Shown here one piece after another: positions 25,275 through 33,731 of a stretch of DNA of 50,217 nt. Position numbers and translations under genes: made by a program. Under the pieces are notes generated by a model that saw nothing but the letters and a program-made list of their open reading frames with translations, did no database searches and was not told where the DNA came from. Source of the stretch: Bordetella parapertussis (GTDB taxonomy: Bacteria; Pseudomonadota; Gammaproteobacteria; Burkholderiales; SG8-41); contig CAMATZ010000046.1 in the NCBI GenBank assembly GCA_945861275.1, positions 1 through 50,217 of the forward strand, given 5' to 3'. The first letter of the stretch is position 1. Each line of letters begins with the position of its first letter.

Positions 25275-26249
25275 ATGGCTTCGAACACATTTGATCCGAT
25301 CGGCATGCTGCGCAAAATGATCCTGATTCGCGAGTTCGACGAATTGGCGATCAAGCTGCGCGGCAGTGGGAAAATTTACGGCACGGTGCATCCTTACGTC
25401 GGGCAGGAAGCGGTCGCCGTGGGCGTATGCGCCAATCTGACTAACGCCGACCGGGTGACCAGCACGCACCGTGGGCACGGCCACTGCATCGCCAAGGGCG
25501 CGGACATCAAACGCATGATGGCCGAGCTGTTCGGGCGCGTCGACGGCTACTGCAAAGGCAAGGGCGGGTCGATGCATATCGCCGACTTCGCGGTCGGCAT
25601 GCTCGGCGCAAACGGCATCGTCGGTGGCGGACTGCCGCTGGCGACGGGTGCCGCACTGGCCGCCCAGCTCGACGGCAAGGGCAATGTCGCGGTGTGCTTT
25701 TTCGGCGACGGGGCGGTGTCAGAGGGCGAATTCCACGAAGCGCTTAACATTAGTTCGGTGTGGAAGCTGCCGATTGTTTTTGTGTGCGAAAACAATCAGT
25801 ACGCCGCCAACAATGCGGTCGCAGTGCAGCACCGCAACATCGATCTGGCGGTGCATGCCGCCAGTTACGGCATGCCGGGCCTCACCGTTGATGGCAATGA
25901 CGTGCTCGGCGTGCGCGAGGTGTCGCATACCGCCATTGACCGGGCGCGGCGCGGCGAAGGTCCGACCCTGCTCGAGTGCAAGACCTACCGCTGGTACTTT
26001 CATGCCATGCGCGCCGCGCCGCCGCCCGAAACCAGGCCGGCCGAGGAGATCGCGGCGTGGAAGGAACGCGACCCGATCGCCCGTCTGGCAGCTGACCTGA
26101 TTGCGCGGCGTGTGATCAGCGAATCCGATGTGGGGGGACTGCAACGGCAGGTTCATGCTGATTTGCAGGAGGCGGTTGCATTTGCCGACGCGAGCCCGTT
26201 TCCGGATCCCAAAGACATCCTGGTTGACATGTACGCGGCGCCGGTTTGA
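25275..26249 (+). CDS. 2-oxoacid dehydrogenase E1 alpha subunit
   Basis: Thiamine-diphosphate-binding alpha subunit (324 residues) of an E1 component of the pyruvate/acetoin/branched-chain dehydrogenase type. Seen: THRGHGHCIAKG (65-76), GKGGSMHI (96-102) and the ThDP-Mg motif GDG (144-146) with Asn173-Asn174 in VCENNQYAANN. Size and sequence resemble acetoin dehydrogenase alpha (AcoA) as much as PdhA. The beta subunit follows, but no E2 or E3 gene does, so the pair may use an E2 encoded elsewhere or pass electrons to another acceptor. AGGAGA precedes the start. Confidence 0.9.
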   Translation: MASNTFDPIGMLRKMILIREFDELAIKLRGSGKIYGTVHPYVGQEAVAVGVCANLTNADRVTSTHRGHGHCIAKGADIKRMMAELFGRVDGYCKGKGGSMHIADFAVGMLGANGIVGGGLPLATGAALAAQLDGKGNVAVCFFGDGAVSEGEFHEALNISSVWKLPIVFVCENNQYAANNAVAVQHRNIDLAVHAASYGMPGLTVDGNDVLGVREVSHTAIDRARRGEGPTLLECKTYRWYFHAMRAAPPPETRPAEEIAAWKERDPIARLAADLIARRVISESDVGGLQRQVHADLQEAVAFADASPFPDPKDILVDMYAAPV

Positions 26250-26286
26250 TAACGCCGCGCTTACTTCACAAAAAAAGGAATTGGCC

Positions 26287-27246
26287 ATGCGGGAGATCAG
26301 TTTTGCTCAGGCGCTCGATGAAGCAGTCGCGGAGGAGATGCGGCGCGACGAACGGGTGATCACGCTTGGCACCGACTTCACCGGCAATCCGCTTAAGGAA
26401 TTCGGGCCGGCGCGCGTGCGCTTTACGCCAATTTCCGAGTCGGTGCTGACAGGCATGGGGCTGGGCGCAGCCGCAAGCGGATATCGGCCGATTGTCAACT
26501 GGCGCATGGTCACGTTTTCCTTCGTCGCGATGGATCAAATCGTCAACCAGGCCAGCAAAATACGCTATATGTTCGGAGGGCAAGCGGACTTCCCGGTGAC
26601 CTACCGTTGTTCGACTGGCGGCGGCATGAATCTGGCAGCCCAGCACTCGCAGAGCCCTTATTCCATGTGGATGCACGTGGCCGGGCTGAAAATCATTTTG
26701 CCGGCCACTCCGGCCGACGCCAAAGGCCTGCTCAAGAGCGCGATCCGCGACAATAATCCGGTGGTCTCATTCGAATGCAGCCGTCTGAACACGGTCACCG
26801 GCCCGGTGCCCGACGGTGATCACCTGGTGCCGCTGGGTGTTGCGCAAGTGAAGCGCAGCGGAACCGACGTCACGGTCGTCGCTCTTGCCTACTATGTGCA
26901 GGAAGCGCTGGCGGTGGCCGAGGAGCTGGCCACTCAGGGGATTTCGGTTGAGGTCATCGACCCGCGCACGCTGGTGCCGCTGGATGTCGAGACCATCCGC
27001 GCCTCGGTGCGTAAAACAGGCCGCCTGGTGATTGTCGACGAGGCGCCTCCCACCTGCTCGGCGGCATCCGAAATTGCCGCAGTGGTGGTCGAGGACCCGG
27101 CGACGTTCCGCGCTCTCAAAGCAGCGGTGCAGCGCGTGTGCGCGGCGTCCGTGCCTGTGCCCTATAGCCCGACTCTGGAAAAAGCGGCGTTGCCGGATCG
27201 TGCCGCTATCATCGCGGCGATCCGGCGGGTTCTAAAAACTGTGTAA
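26287..27246 (+). CDS. 2-oxoacid dehydrogenase E1 beta subunit
   Basis: Beta subunit (319 residues) pairing with the preceding alpha subunit. It has the typical start REISFAQALDEAVAEEMRRD, FTPISESVLTGMGLGAAASGYRP with the glutamate that activates ThDP (in ISES), the MDQIVNQASKIRYMFGGQ helix and the C-terminal transketolase domain GISVEVIDPRTLVPLD. ATG 26287 is preceded by AAGGAA and is where homology begins; earlier in-frame codons lie inside the alpha gene. The 37-bp gap and order alpha-beta indicate one complex. Confidence 0.92.
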   Translation: MREISFAQALDEAVAEEMRRDERVITLGTDFTGNPLKEFGPARVRFTPISESVLTGMGLGAAASGYRPIVNWRMVTFSFVAMDQIVNQASKIRYMFGGQADFPVTYRCSTGGGMNLAAQHSQSPYSMWMHVAGLKIILPATPADAKGLLKSAIRDNNPVVSFECSRLNTVTGPVPDGDHLVPLGVAQVKRSGTDVTVVALAYYVQEALAVAEELATQGISVEVIDPRTLVPLDVETIRASVRKTGRLVIVDEAPPTCSAASEIAAVVVEDPATFRALKAAVQRVCAASVPVPYSPTLEKAALPDRAAIIAAIRRVLKTV

Positions 27247-27262
27247 CGAGGAGAAAACGAGT

Positions 27263-27646
27263 ATGAATGATCAGGAAATGCATCAAACCGGGATGACCAT
27301 CCGCAAAGAGATTTTCGGCGCGGATACAGTCGAGCGGCGTATGACGTCCGCCGGTGAATTCGGCGCCCCTTTGCAGAAGCTCATCAACCAGTACGCGTAC
27401 GGTGAGATCTGGGGCCGCGACGCGCTGCCGCGCAGGATGCGCAGCCTGCTGGTACTGGCGATGATGTGCGCGGCCAACCGTCCGCACGAATTGCGCATAC
27501 ATCTGCGCGGTGCGATCACCAATGGTTGCAGCAAAGACGAGATCCGCGAAGTGCTGCTGCAGGTCGCCATTTACTGCGGCATTCCCGCGTCCCTCGATGC
27601 CCACAACATCGCGATGGAGGTGTTTGCCGAGATGAAAGTGAAATGA
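27263..27646 (+). CDS. Carboxymuconolactone decarboxylase-like protein
   Basis: A 127-residue all-alpha protein of the carboxymuconolactone decarboxylase (CMD/AhpD-like) family. The core helix region RSLLVLAMMCAANRPHELRIHLRGAITNGCSKDEIREVLLQ is typical of PcaC-type members. The CxxC redox pair of AhpD is absent (only isolated Cys residues), so a lactone decarboxylase or accessory role is more likely than peroxidase. It follows E1 beta after 16 bp and overlaps the next gene by ATGA (27643-27646), so it is part of this operon. It has no obvious partner muconolactone genes. Confidence 0.88.
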   Translation: MNDQEMHQTGMTIRKEIFGADTVERRMTSAGEFGAPLQKLINQYAYGEIWGRDALPRRMRSLLVLAMMCAANRPHELRIHLRGAITNGCSKDEIREVLLQVAIYCGIPASLDAHNIAMEVFAEMKVK

Positions 27647-28611
27647 AATCGCAATCTGTCCTGCGCTTCCTTGCCGCCGGTGCGTTGCTATGCACGACAG
27701 TCTGCGCGCTCGGCCAGAGCTACCCTGCCAAAACGGTGCGGCTGGTGGTGGGGTGGCCGCCGGGCGGCGCCGCCGACGGAGTCGCGCGCCCGCTCGCGTT
27801 GAAGCTCAGCGAAACGCTGGGCCGGCCCGTGGTGGTGGACAATCGGCCCGGCGCAACCGGCACCATCGGTGCGAGTGTGGTCGCAAAATCCGCAGCCGAT
27901 GGCTACACGCTGCTGCATGGCAGCAGCAACGAACTGGTGCTCAGCCCCTACGAAAAGATGCCCTACGACCCGGTGGAGGACTTTGCTCCGGTCAGCACGG
28001 TGATCACGTTCCCGAGCATTCTGGTGGTGCATCCCTCGCTGCCGGTGAAATCGGTGAAAGAACTGATTGCGTTCATGCGTACGCGGCCGGGCAAACTCAA
28101 CTTTGCCACCACCGGCGCCGGGACATCGCATCTGATCGGCGAGTTGTTCAAGTCGCGCACCGGCGTGTCGTTCGGCTACGTGGCGTACAAGGGCGGCGGC
28201 CCAGCAATTATCGACCTGATCGGCGGGCATGTCGAAGCCATGTTCGCCACGCTGCCCTCGGCCGTGGCTTATGCCAAAAGCGGCAAGTTGCGCGGGTTAA
28301 TGGTGACCGACCGCAAGCGCTCCGTCACCGCGCCCGACGTGCCCGCGGCGAGCGAAGTGGGTCTCCCCGACATGTTGGCGTTGACCTGGAACGGCGTGCT
28401 CGCGCCCAAAGGGACGCCGCCTGCGATACTCGACCGGCTGCAGCGCGACATTGCTGCAGTGATGAGCACTCAGGACATGAAGGAGCGCATGCTGCTGCAC
28501 GCGGCCGAGGTCACCACCAGTTCGCGCGAAGAATTCGCAAAGATCATTCGTGATGATCTTGCGCAATGGACGAAACTTATCAAGGCGGCGGGTATCAGTG
28601 CTGCGCGATAA
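27643..28611 (+). CDS. TctC/Bug family periplasmic receptor
   Basis: Periplasmic TTT receptor of 322 residues, translationally coupled by ATGA overlap to the CMD-like gene. Signal peptide FLAAGALLCTTVCALGQ, then YPAKTVRLVVGWPPGGAADGVAR with the P-P-G-G-x-x-D loop, and GAGTSHLIGELF and VAYKGGGPAI. Being last in an aldolase/E1 operon, it probably binds the growth substrate or an analogue (a 2-oxo or hydroxy acid) as a receptor for uptake or sensing. Membrane subunits are absent. It converges on the lipoprotein gene with only 16 bp between stops and no visible terminator. Confidence 0.92.
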   Translation: MKSQSVLRFLAAGALLCTTVCALGQSYPAKTVRLVVGWPPGGAADGVARPLALKLSETLGRPVVVDNRPGATGTIGASVVAKSAADGYTLLHGSSNELVLSPYEKMPYDPVEDFAPVSTVITFPSILVVHPSLPVKSVKELIAFMRTRPGKLNFATTGAGTSHLIGELFKSRTGVSFGYVAYKGGGPAIIDLIGGHVEAMFATLPSAVAYAKSGKLRGLMVTDRKRSVTAPDVPAASEVGLPDMLALTWNGVLAPKGTPPAILDRLQRDIAAVMSTQDMKERMLLHAAEVTTSSREEFAKIIRDDLAQWTKLIKAAGISAAR

Positions 28612-28627
28612 CCAGATCCGGGAACTG

Positions 28628-30637
28628 CTAATACCTCCACCGCGAAAATAGTTGCATATCGCTACGGGTTCGGGACACAAGCTGCACGAACTGATATCCG
28701 CCGGCTGCATTGGTGACGGGCGGAAAACCTGCTCCGCCATTGGTCAGTGTGGCGGTGTTGGCGCTAAAGGCGACGCTCTGCCGCTCCTGCACCGGGGTAC
28801 TCGCCGAATTCGTTCTGATCTGGGCCAAAGCAGAGGTTACCGGCGGGGTGTTGGACTGCGCAACCCACGAAATGGTCAAGTTTCCGCCGCTGAATGATTG
28901 GGCGTTGCCCGGCACCAGCGCAGCCTGCGTTGCATCGGCGAGCATATTCCAGCGCACCGTGTTTATTTCCTGCAGCGTCGCCGGACGTCCGCGCAACCGC
29001 TCGACGAAGGTCAGGACCGTGCCGTTGGTCCGATGTACTTCGAAGGTGTAGGCGGACATTGGCTGCAGGGTGGCGACTATCGTGGCGTCGGCTACCGGTA
29101 CCGCCGTAAAATCAGGCGCGCTGCCAAACGAACCTGCGTTCGGGTCGGCCGCACTGCCGTCGACTGCCTTGCTCGCGATCTTGAGATAGCTGCTACAGGT
29201 TTGGGTGCTGGGCAACGGCGTTGGCGGCAGGCTCGCCGCAAGCACGAAGGATTCGTCGCAACCGCCCGGCCCCGGGCGCAGGATCTGGCCGCCGGCTGCC
29301 AGCCCGGGGCCTTTGACCAGTACGTAACTTACCCCGGTCGCCGTTCCCGGTACCGCATCGTTTGCGCCGCCGGCGGTGAGATCGAAATACAGATTCAGGC
29401 CGGTGGTGTAGGCGCTTGGTGCTGCACCGGTTCGCGGCAACTGAAGGTTGCGCTCGGCAATGCCATTGACGAACATCAGGTAGGGACGCTGATTGCCGCG
29501 CAATTTCCAGGTATTGCCGGTCGCGGCCGAATTCTCCGCGACGCTGCGCAGCGCCATCACCACGCCATCAGAGCGTACTGCGCTCAGCTTGACCAGCACG
29601 CGCTGCGTGGTAAAAAAGCGCAGCACTTCGGGCTTGTTAAACTTCGCGCCGTCCATTTTGGAATCGGTCAGGAATTTGTCGAATTCCGCCGCGCCGTTCT
29701 TGCCATCGTTCAGATAGTCACTCGCGGCGAGATTGGCGCAAGCCAGGCCTGGACTGCCGAACGTGCCGCGCTGCGCCGCCAACACCGCGAAACAGGCGTT
29801 GAACGCATTGCGTGCGGCGTCGATAACGCCGTTATCGTCCGCGCTGCCCGGCAGCGGGGTTGCGAGCGCGGTCTTAAAGTTGCTCTTGTTCAGCGTGATT
29901 TGCGCATTTGCCGGCAGCCCGGGGGCAGCGCTGCCATTGGCGATGGGCGCCATGTCATCGACTTTGGCCGCCGCGATGTTGGTCAGGGTGATGCCCGCCG
30001 GCGAGACCTCGACCTTGACGTTGTCCAGCACCCGGTCCCAGCCCGTGCCGTTGGCGTTGAACAGGTTGTCCAGGCCCGAATTCGTTCCCAGCGGAGTGCC
30101 GGCGCCTGCTGTGGTGATGATGTTGGCAAGGGCGGAATCCAACGCCGTTGTAATCTCGGCAACAGCGCTCGTGGTTATGCCGGACTTCTCGCCAGCAAAG
30201 TTCCTCACCAGATCAAAAGGGTCGCCGCTACTGGCCACCAGCGCAGCAATCGCATGCGTAAGCGGCGTGACGTTGGCCCGAATTACGAAAAGCTCAAGTG
30301 AGCAAACCGCACCGCAAAGTTCTGGTGTGCGATTACTGGGACTTAGCGAGACCAGCGTGTCTTGCGTGTCGCTCATGGCGCCCGACACTGTGACCACAAA
30401 CGGCCCGGAGCAGGCCGAGATGTTGACGGAATACGTACCGTCGCTTGCAGTCGTGGTGGTCTTATTCTCGCCGGATCCGCAAAGCACGTTGACTGTCGCA
30501 CTGGCAATGGGCATGCCGGTTGCGGCAGTGCCCGTCAATACGGCGCCTTTGAACCCGGCGGGCGGGGGACTGCCAGCACCGCCACCGCCGCAGGCCGCGA
30601 GGATAAGACATGCCAGGAGCGCGAGAGCGTATTTCAT
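28628..30637 (-). CDS. Large lipoprotein of unknown function
   Basis: A 669-residue protein with a lipoprotein signal (MKYALALLACLILAAC): Cys16 would be lipidated and the mature protein begins CGGGGAGSPPP, a typical flexible linker. Residues about 35-115 resemble a carboxypeptidase-regulatory-like (beta-sandwich) domain: GFKGAVLTGTAATGMPIASATVNV and DGTYSVNIS. The rest (helical middle with GDPFDLVRNF, then beta-rich C-terminus) matches no family I recognise. ATG 30637 has AAGGAAGGG upstream. A strong promoter with an abutting 7-2-7 palindrome precedes it, and the response regulator gene is divergent, so it is probably a target of that system. It may be outer-membrane attached or surface exposed. 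Confidence 0.85.
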   Translation of the reverse strand: MKYALALLACLILAACGGGGAGSPPPAGFKGAVLTGTAATGMPIASATVNVLCGSGENKTTTTASDGTYSVNISACSGPFVVTVSGAMSDTQDTLVSLSPSNRTPELCGAVCSLELFVIRANVTPLTHAIAALVASSGDPFDLVRNFAGEKSGITTSAVAEITTALDSALANIITTAGAGTPLGTNSGLDNLFNANGTGWDRVLDNVKVEVSPAGITLTNIAAAKVDDMAPIANGSAAPGLPANAQITLNKSNFKTALATPLPGSADDNGVIDAARNAFNACFAVLAAQRGTFGSPGLACANLAASDYLNDGKNGAAEFDKFLTDSKMDGAKFNKPEVLRFFTTQRVLVKLSAVRSDGVVMALRSVAENSAATGNTWKLRGNQRPYLMFVNGIAERNLQLPRTGAAPSAYTTGLNLYFDLTAGGANDAVPGTATGVSYVLVKGPGLAAGGQILRPGPGGCDESFVLAASLPPTPLPSTQTCSSYLKIASKAVDGSAADPNAGSFGSAPDFTAVPVADATIVATLQPMSAYTFEVHRTNGTVLTFVERLRGRPATLQEINTVRWNMLADATQAALVPGNAQSFSGGNLTISWVAQSNTPPVTSALAQIRTNSASTPVQERQSVAFSANTATLTNGGAGFPPVTNAAGGYQFVQLVSRTRSDMQLFSRWRY

Positions 30638-30680
30638 GACCCTTCCTTGCGTTTTGTTTATCCGTTGGAGAATGGCGGCA

Positions 30681-30709
30681 ATAATAGGATTCGCCGCGTT
30701 GCGTGCCAA
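30681..30709 (-). promoter_or_regulatory. Sigma-70-type promoter of the lipoprotein gene
   Basis: Read on the minus strand: TTGGCA (complement of 30704-30709), exactly 17 bp, then TATTAT (complement of 30681-30686). Each hexamer matches the consensus at five of six positions. A start near 30674 would give a leader of about 37 nt containing the ribosome binding site. Confidence 0.65.
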
Positions 30710-30725
30710 TCCCATACCTATGGGA
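30710..30725. promoter_or_regulatory. 7-2-7 operator candidate for the response regulator
   Basis: TCCCATA-CC-TATGGGA: two perfect inverted heptamers with a 2-bp spacer. It directly abuts the -35 box of the lipoprotein promoter, with its centre at about -43 from the predicted start, the position of class II activators. NarL/FixJ-type regulators commonly bind 7-2-7 sites, and such a regulator is encoded divergently from 30833. Confidence 0.6.
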
Positions 30726-30832
30726 GGCGTGACGCGACAAACGGGTTGAACGGCCTGACACTTCGCCGTATGCTGGCGGTCAACTCTGCGCGCTTATCCG
30801 TATCGAGCAGGCTACCCGCGAATACCAGAAAT

Positions 30833-31528
30833 ATGCATATGCTTCCCGATGCCGCCTTACGCGTGATGATTGTGGAAGACGACCCGATCACGCTGAAGCG
30901 ATTCAGCGATGCCGTGTCGTACGACCATCGCATCACGCTCGCATACGGCGCCCGCACCGGCCGCGAGGCGATCGAGCGCCTTGCGGCGGCAAAGCCAGAC
31001 GTGCTGCTGGTCGATCTGGGCCTTCCGGACATTCACGGCATCGAAGTGATTCGGGTGGCCGCGCGATTGCTTCCCGAATGTGATGTCATGGTGGTCACGG
31101 TATTCGGGGACGAGCGCAATGTTCTGGCGAGTATAGAAGCCGGCGCGACGGGTTATGTGCTCAAGGACTGCAGCAGCGACGAATTGATACAGCACATCCT
31201 GCAACTGCACGCGGGAGGTTCTCCGGTGAGTCCGGGCGTTGCGCGCCTGGTGCTGGATCGCATGAGGCTGGCGGGTCAGCGGTTTACGACCTCCACTGCA
31301 GAAAATGGGGAACTCTCCGCCTCCCTGACGCCGCGCGAGGCTGATGTGTTGCGGCTGGTTTCACGCGGCTACACCTATGCCGAAATCGCTGAAAAACTGA
31401 AGATATCAGTTAATACGGTGACAACTCACATCAAAAACAGCTACCGCAAACTGGCGGTGCATAGCGGGGCCGCAGCAGTTACGCGCGCCTCACAAATGGG
31501 ATTTCTCCCGGGCGCTTCGAAATCCTGA
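30833..31528 (+). CDS. NarL/FixJ-type response regulator
   Basis: A 231-residue two-component regulator. Receiver domain 10-125: acidic pocket Glu15-Asp16-Asp17, phosphoacceptor Asp61 (LLVDLGLPDIHG), Thr89 and Lys111 (YVLKDCS). The C-terminal LuxR-type helix-turn-helix (about 160-210) reads LTPREADVLRLVSRGYTYAEIA and SVNTVTTHIKN. It would bind DNA as a dimer after phosphorylation. The partner kinase is the convergent gene whose stop lies 21 bp away. ATG 30833 is chosen; another Met two codons later is possible, and no clear ribosome binding site is present. The upstream divergent lipoprotein gene carries a candidate operator. Confidence 0.9.
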   Translation: MHMLPDAALRVMIVEDDPITLKRFSDAVSYDHRITLAYGARTGREAIERLAAAKPDVLLVDLGLPDIHGIEVIRVAARLLPECDVMVVTVFGDERNVLASIEAGATGYVLKDCSSDELIQHILQLHAGGSPVSPGVARLVLDRMRLAGQRFTTSTAENGELSASLTPREADVLRLVSRGYTYAEIAEKLKISVNTVTTHIKNSYRKLAVHSGAAAVTRASQMGFLPGASKS

Positions 31529-31549
31529 TCGCACTGCAGACTGGAATGA

Positions 31550-33550
31550 CTACGCGGGACTCGGCTCCGCGCGAAGCGTCCCGTCACGCTCCGGATTCGC
31601 GATAGTGTCGGCTCGCGGGAGCGAAAGCCGGAGTACCAGCCGCACACAGGTGCCGCGGCCCGGGTGCGAATTAATCTCCAGGCGTCCCCCAAGCCTCTCG
31701 GCGCGAGCGCGCATGATTCTGAGTCCGTGGCCCAATAAGTGTTTTGCAGCCTCGAAACCCTTTCCATTGTCCTCAATCAGAATTTCTACGCCCTGTGCGC
31801 TCCCGCGTGCAACAAAGCGCAGTTGTATCGCGCCGGAGTGCCGTACGGCGTTACTGATCGCTTCGAGTGCGATGCGCTGAATTGACAGTACCGCCCAGGG
31901 CTCGAGCGCATCGATTTTCGGAAGCTCGTCAACTTCCCAAATAAAATCGATGCCCGTGGATTCAATCGTCTTCTCCAACCGGTAGCGCAGACTGCCGAGC
32001 ACGGCACCCAGATCTCCGTCCCGCGGCTGAAGTGCATCGACCGCTACACGCATTTCCTGTAATGCATCCTGCACATGCTGTTCAAGACTTCTCGCATCGG
32101 CGTGAGGCGATCGCACATGATGCAACAGGCTAATCAGGCTTGCGCCAAGGCCATCGTGCATGTCTTCCAGAATACGCTGGCGTTCACGCGCGAGCGCTTG
32201 TTCTCTTGCTGCCTGCTCGATCTGAACATGATAGGCTTCGATCTCGGCCGCCTTTTGCCGTACGCGGTCTTCGAGTTCGGCATTCATCGCCTTCTGACTC
32301 CTCATCGCGCTAACGTGGCGCTCGAAAATGGCTGCGCCCGTCGCAAACAGCATGACGGGAACGTGGTAAAGGCGAATATAAATGCTATCCACGTCGATCC
32401 AGCCGAAGTAACGCGCAGCTTCATGGAAGTTGAGGGAGGCAATCAACAGCAGCGACGCGATTTGCAACACATCGGACCAGCGCAGCCTGGGACGCATTTT
32501 GCCGGCGAAGCTTGCAAGGCCAGCGAGCGGAACCACTGTGTACACCAGATCCCACGCCATCACAACTGCGGCGTTGGTCAGCAAGTAGCCCTCGAAGGCC
32601 GAAGCGATACCCGTCAGCAGCAACACCCACAGAAACACCTCGAAGCGCGGCCATCGCATTTCCATGGATCGCAGGCAAAGTATCACTACTGTGGTTGCCA
32701 TGCCATAAGAGACAAAAAAATTCAGCGCGAAGCGCGGACCATCAGCGCCGGACCACTGCAAGCTTGTTTCTGCCATGCGAGCCAGCGCCCACGACAGGCC
32801 GGCAATGGCGTACCAGAGCATGGCCCGGTCTCCGGGCCGGGCCAGCCAGATAACAAGGGAAATAAGGCCAACCACCAGTGCGATGACAGTGAATGCCCGG
32901 GTCGCATTAATGCTTATCTCGGCGTTCCGTATATAGCGCGCCATTATTTCCGTGGCACCGCCGAAGGTGACCCTCGGCAAGCCATGAATCTGGGTCGACA
33001 ATCCCTCGACGCGGGCATGGAGTACGTTTTCGCCGGGCTTGAGCAGAGCCGCAGACATCATCAAATTTATGGGAATGCCGAGGTCGTTGTAGGCAATAGC
33101 GCTGGCGCTAACCCCGAACAGCGCGCCGTTAATGTAGAACTCGTTATTCATCGATCGCCGGTGCGGAATGAAGATGCCGTGTACGCCGGCGGGGAGGCTG
33201 TTCAGCGGGAATTTCATGCGATACCAGCCTGTGCTGTTCGCCTGCGGTCCGCCATGCCGCCATTCGTGGGGCAGCGCTACGGACTTCCAGGGCGCATCGT
33301 CACCGGGAGGCAGGCGCTCGGCGTTCTCGACGAAATCAGCGCGTTCAAACACGACGCTTGAAGCAAAGTATGGATCCGCCCTGGCCAGTGCTGCAGTCGC
33401 CATCAGGCAGAACAACGCCAGAAGGCGAAACGTCTTGGCTTGCCATTGGACTGTAACTAACGGCGACATGTGTATCTTCTGAAAGCCTCGTGCGCAAACG
33501 GCGCGAAGGTCACGAAAGGGCGTGTTGAATATTGATAGTGAACGAGACAT
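31550..33550 (-). CDS. 7TM sensor histidine kinase (NarX/DegS-like transmitter)
   Basis: A 666-residue inner-membrane kinase. After a signal sequence ending near residue 58 (ALFCLMATAALARA) comes a periplasmic beta-sandwich-like domain (about 60-205, with STGWYRMKFPL and GIFIPHRRSMNNEFYING), then about seven transmembrane segments (215-410), a coiled coil (412-460) and a HisKA_3 transmitter with phosphoacceptor His465 in RQRILEDMHDGLGASL. The ATPase domain has EAISNAVRHSG, EDNGKGF and GHGLRIM. This fits the 7TMR-DISM sensor layout. The start at 33550 has GGAG 5 nt upstream; Met28 (33469) would give a normal-length signal peptide. It pairs with the convergent response regulator. The ligand is unknown. 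Confidence 0.9.
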   Translation of the reverse strand: MSRSLSIFNTPFRDLRAVCARGFQKIHMSPLVTVQWQAKTFRLLALFCLMATAALARADPYFASSVVFERADFVENAERLPPGDDAPWKSVALPHEWRHGGPQANSTGWYRMKFPLNSLPAGVHGIFIPHRRSMNNEFYINGALFGVSASAIAYNDLGIPINLMMSAALLKPGENVLHARVEGLSTQIHGLPRVTFGGATEIMARYIRNAEISINATRAFTVIALVVGLISLVIWLARPGDRAMLWYAIAGLSWALARMAETSLQWSGADGPRFALNFFVSYGMATTVVILCLRSMEMRWPRFEVFLWVLLLTGIASAFEGYLLTNAAVVMAWDLVYTVVPLAGLASFAGKMRPRLRWSDVLQIASLLLIASLNFHEAARYFGWIDVDSIYIRLYHVPVMLFATGAAIFERHVSAMRSQKAMNAELEDRVRQKAAEIEAYHVQIEQAAREQALARERQRILEDMHDGLGASLISLLHHVRSPHADARSLEQHVQDALQEMRVAVDALQPRDGDLGAVLGSLRYRLEKTIESTGIDFIWEVDELPKIDALEPWAVLSIQRIALEAISNAVRHSGAIQLRFVARGSAQGVEILIEDNGKGFEAAKHLLGHGLRIMRARAERLGGRLEINSHPGRGTCVRLVLRLSLPRADTIANPERDGTLRAEPSPA

Positions 33551-33731
33551 GCCTACTCCGATCCACGCCTAACGGGGTTGGGGAGGCCGCGTGCGCCTGT
33601 CTTTCCCGGTTTTCCAACTGGAATTCTATAATTTACCGACGCCTTTACCAACTAAAACACTGCGGTTGATCCCAAGTTGGCCTAAAATCTATTCACAAAA
33701 TCCACTGATGGGTCCTAATAAAGGAGCGCGC

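Noticed and set aside
28898-30301. Long open frame (467 codons) on the plus strand opposite the lipoprotein gene
   Set aside because: Arg/Gly-rich low-complexity translation without domains. The opposite strand has a signal peptide, lipobox, ribosome binding site and promoter.
32075-33361. Open frame of 428 codons opposite the sensor kinase gene
   Set aside because: The kinase frame has all transmitter motifs; the antisense translation has none.
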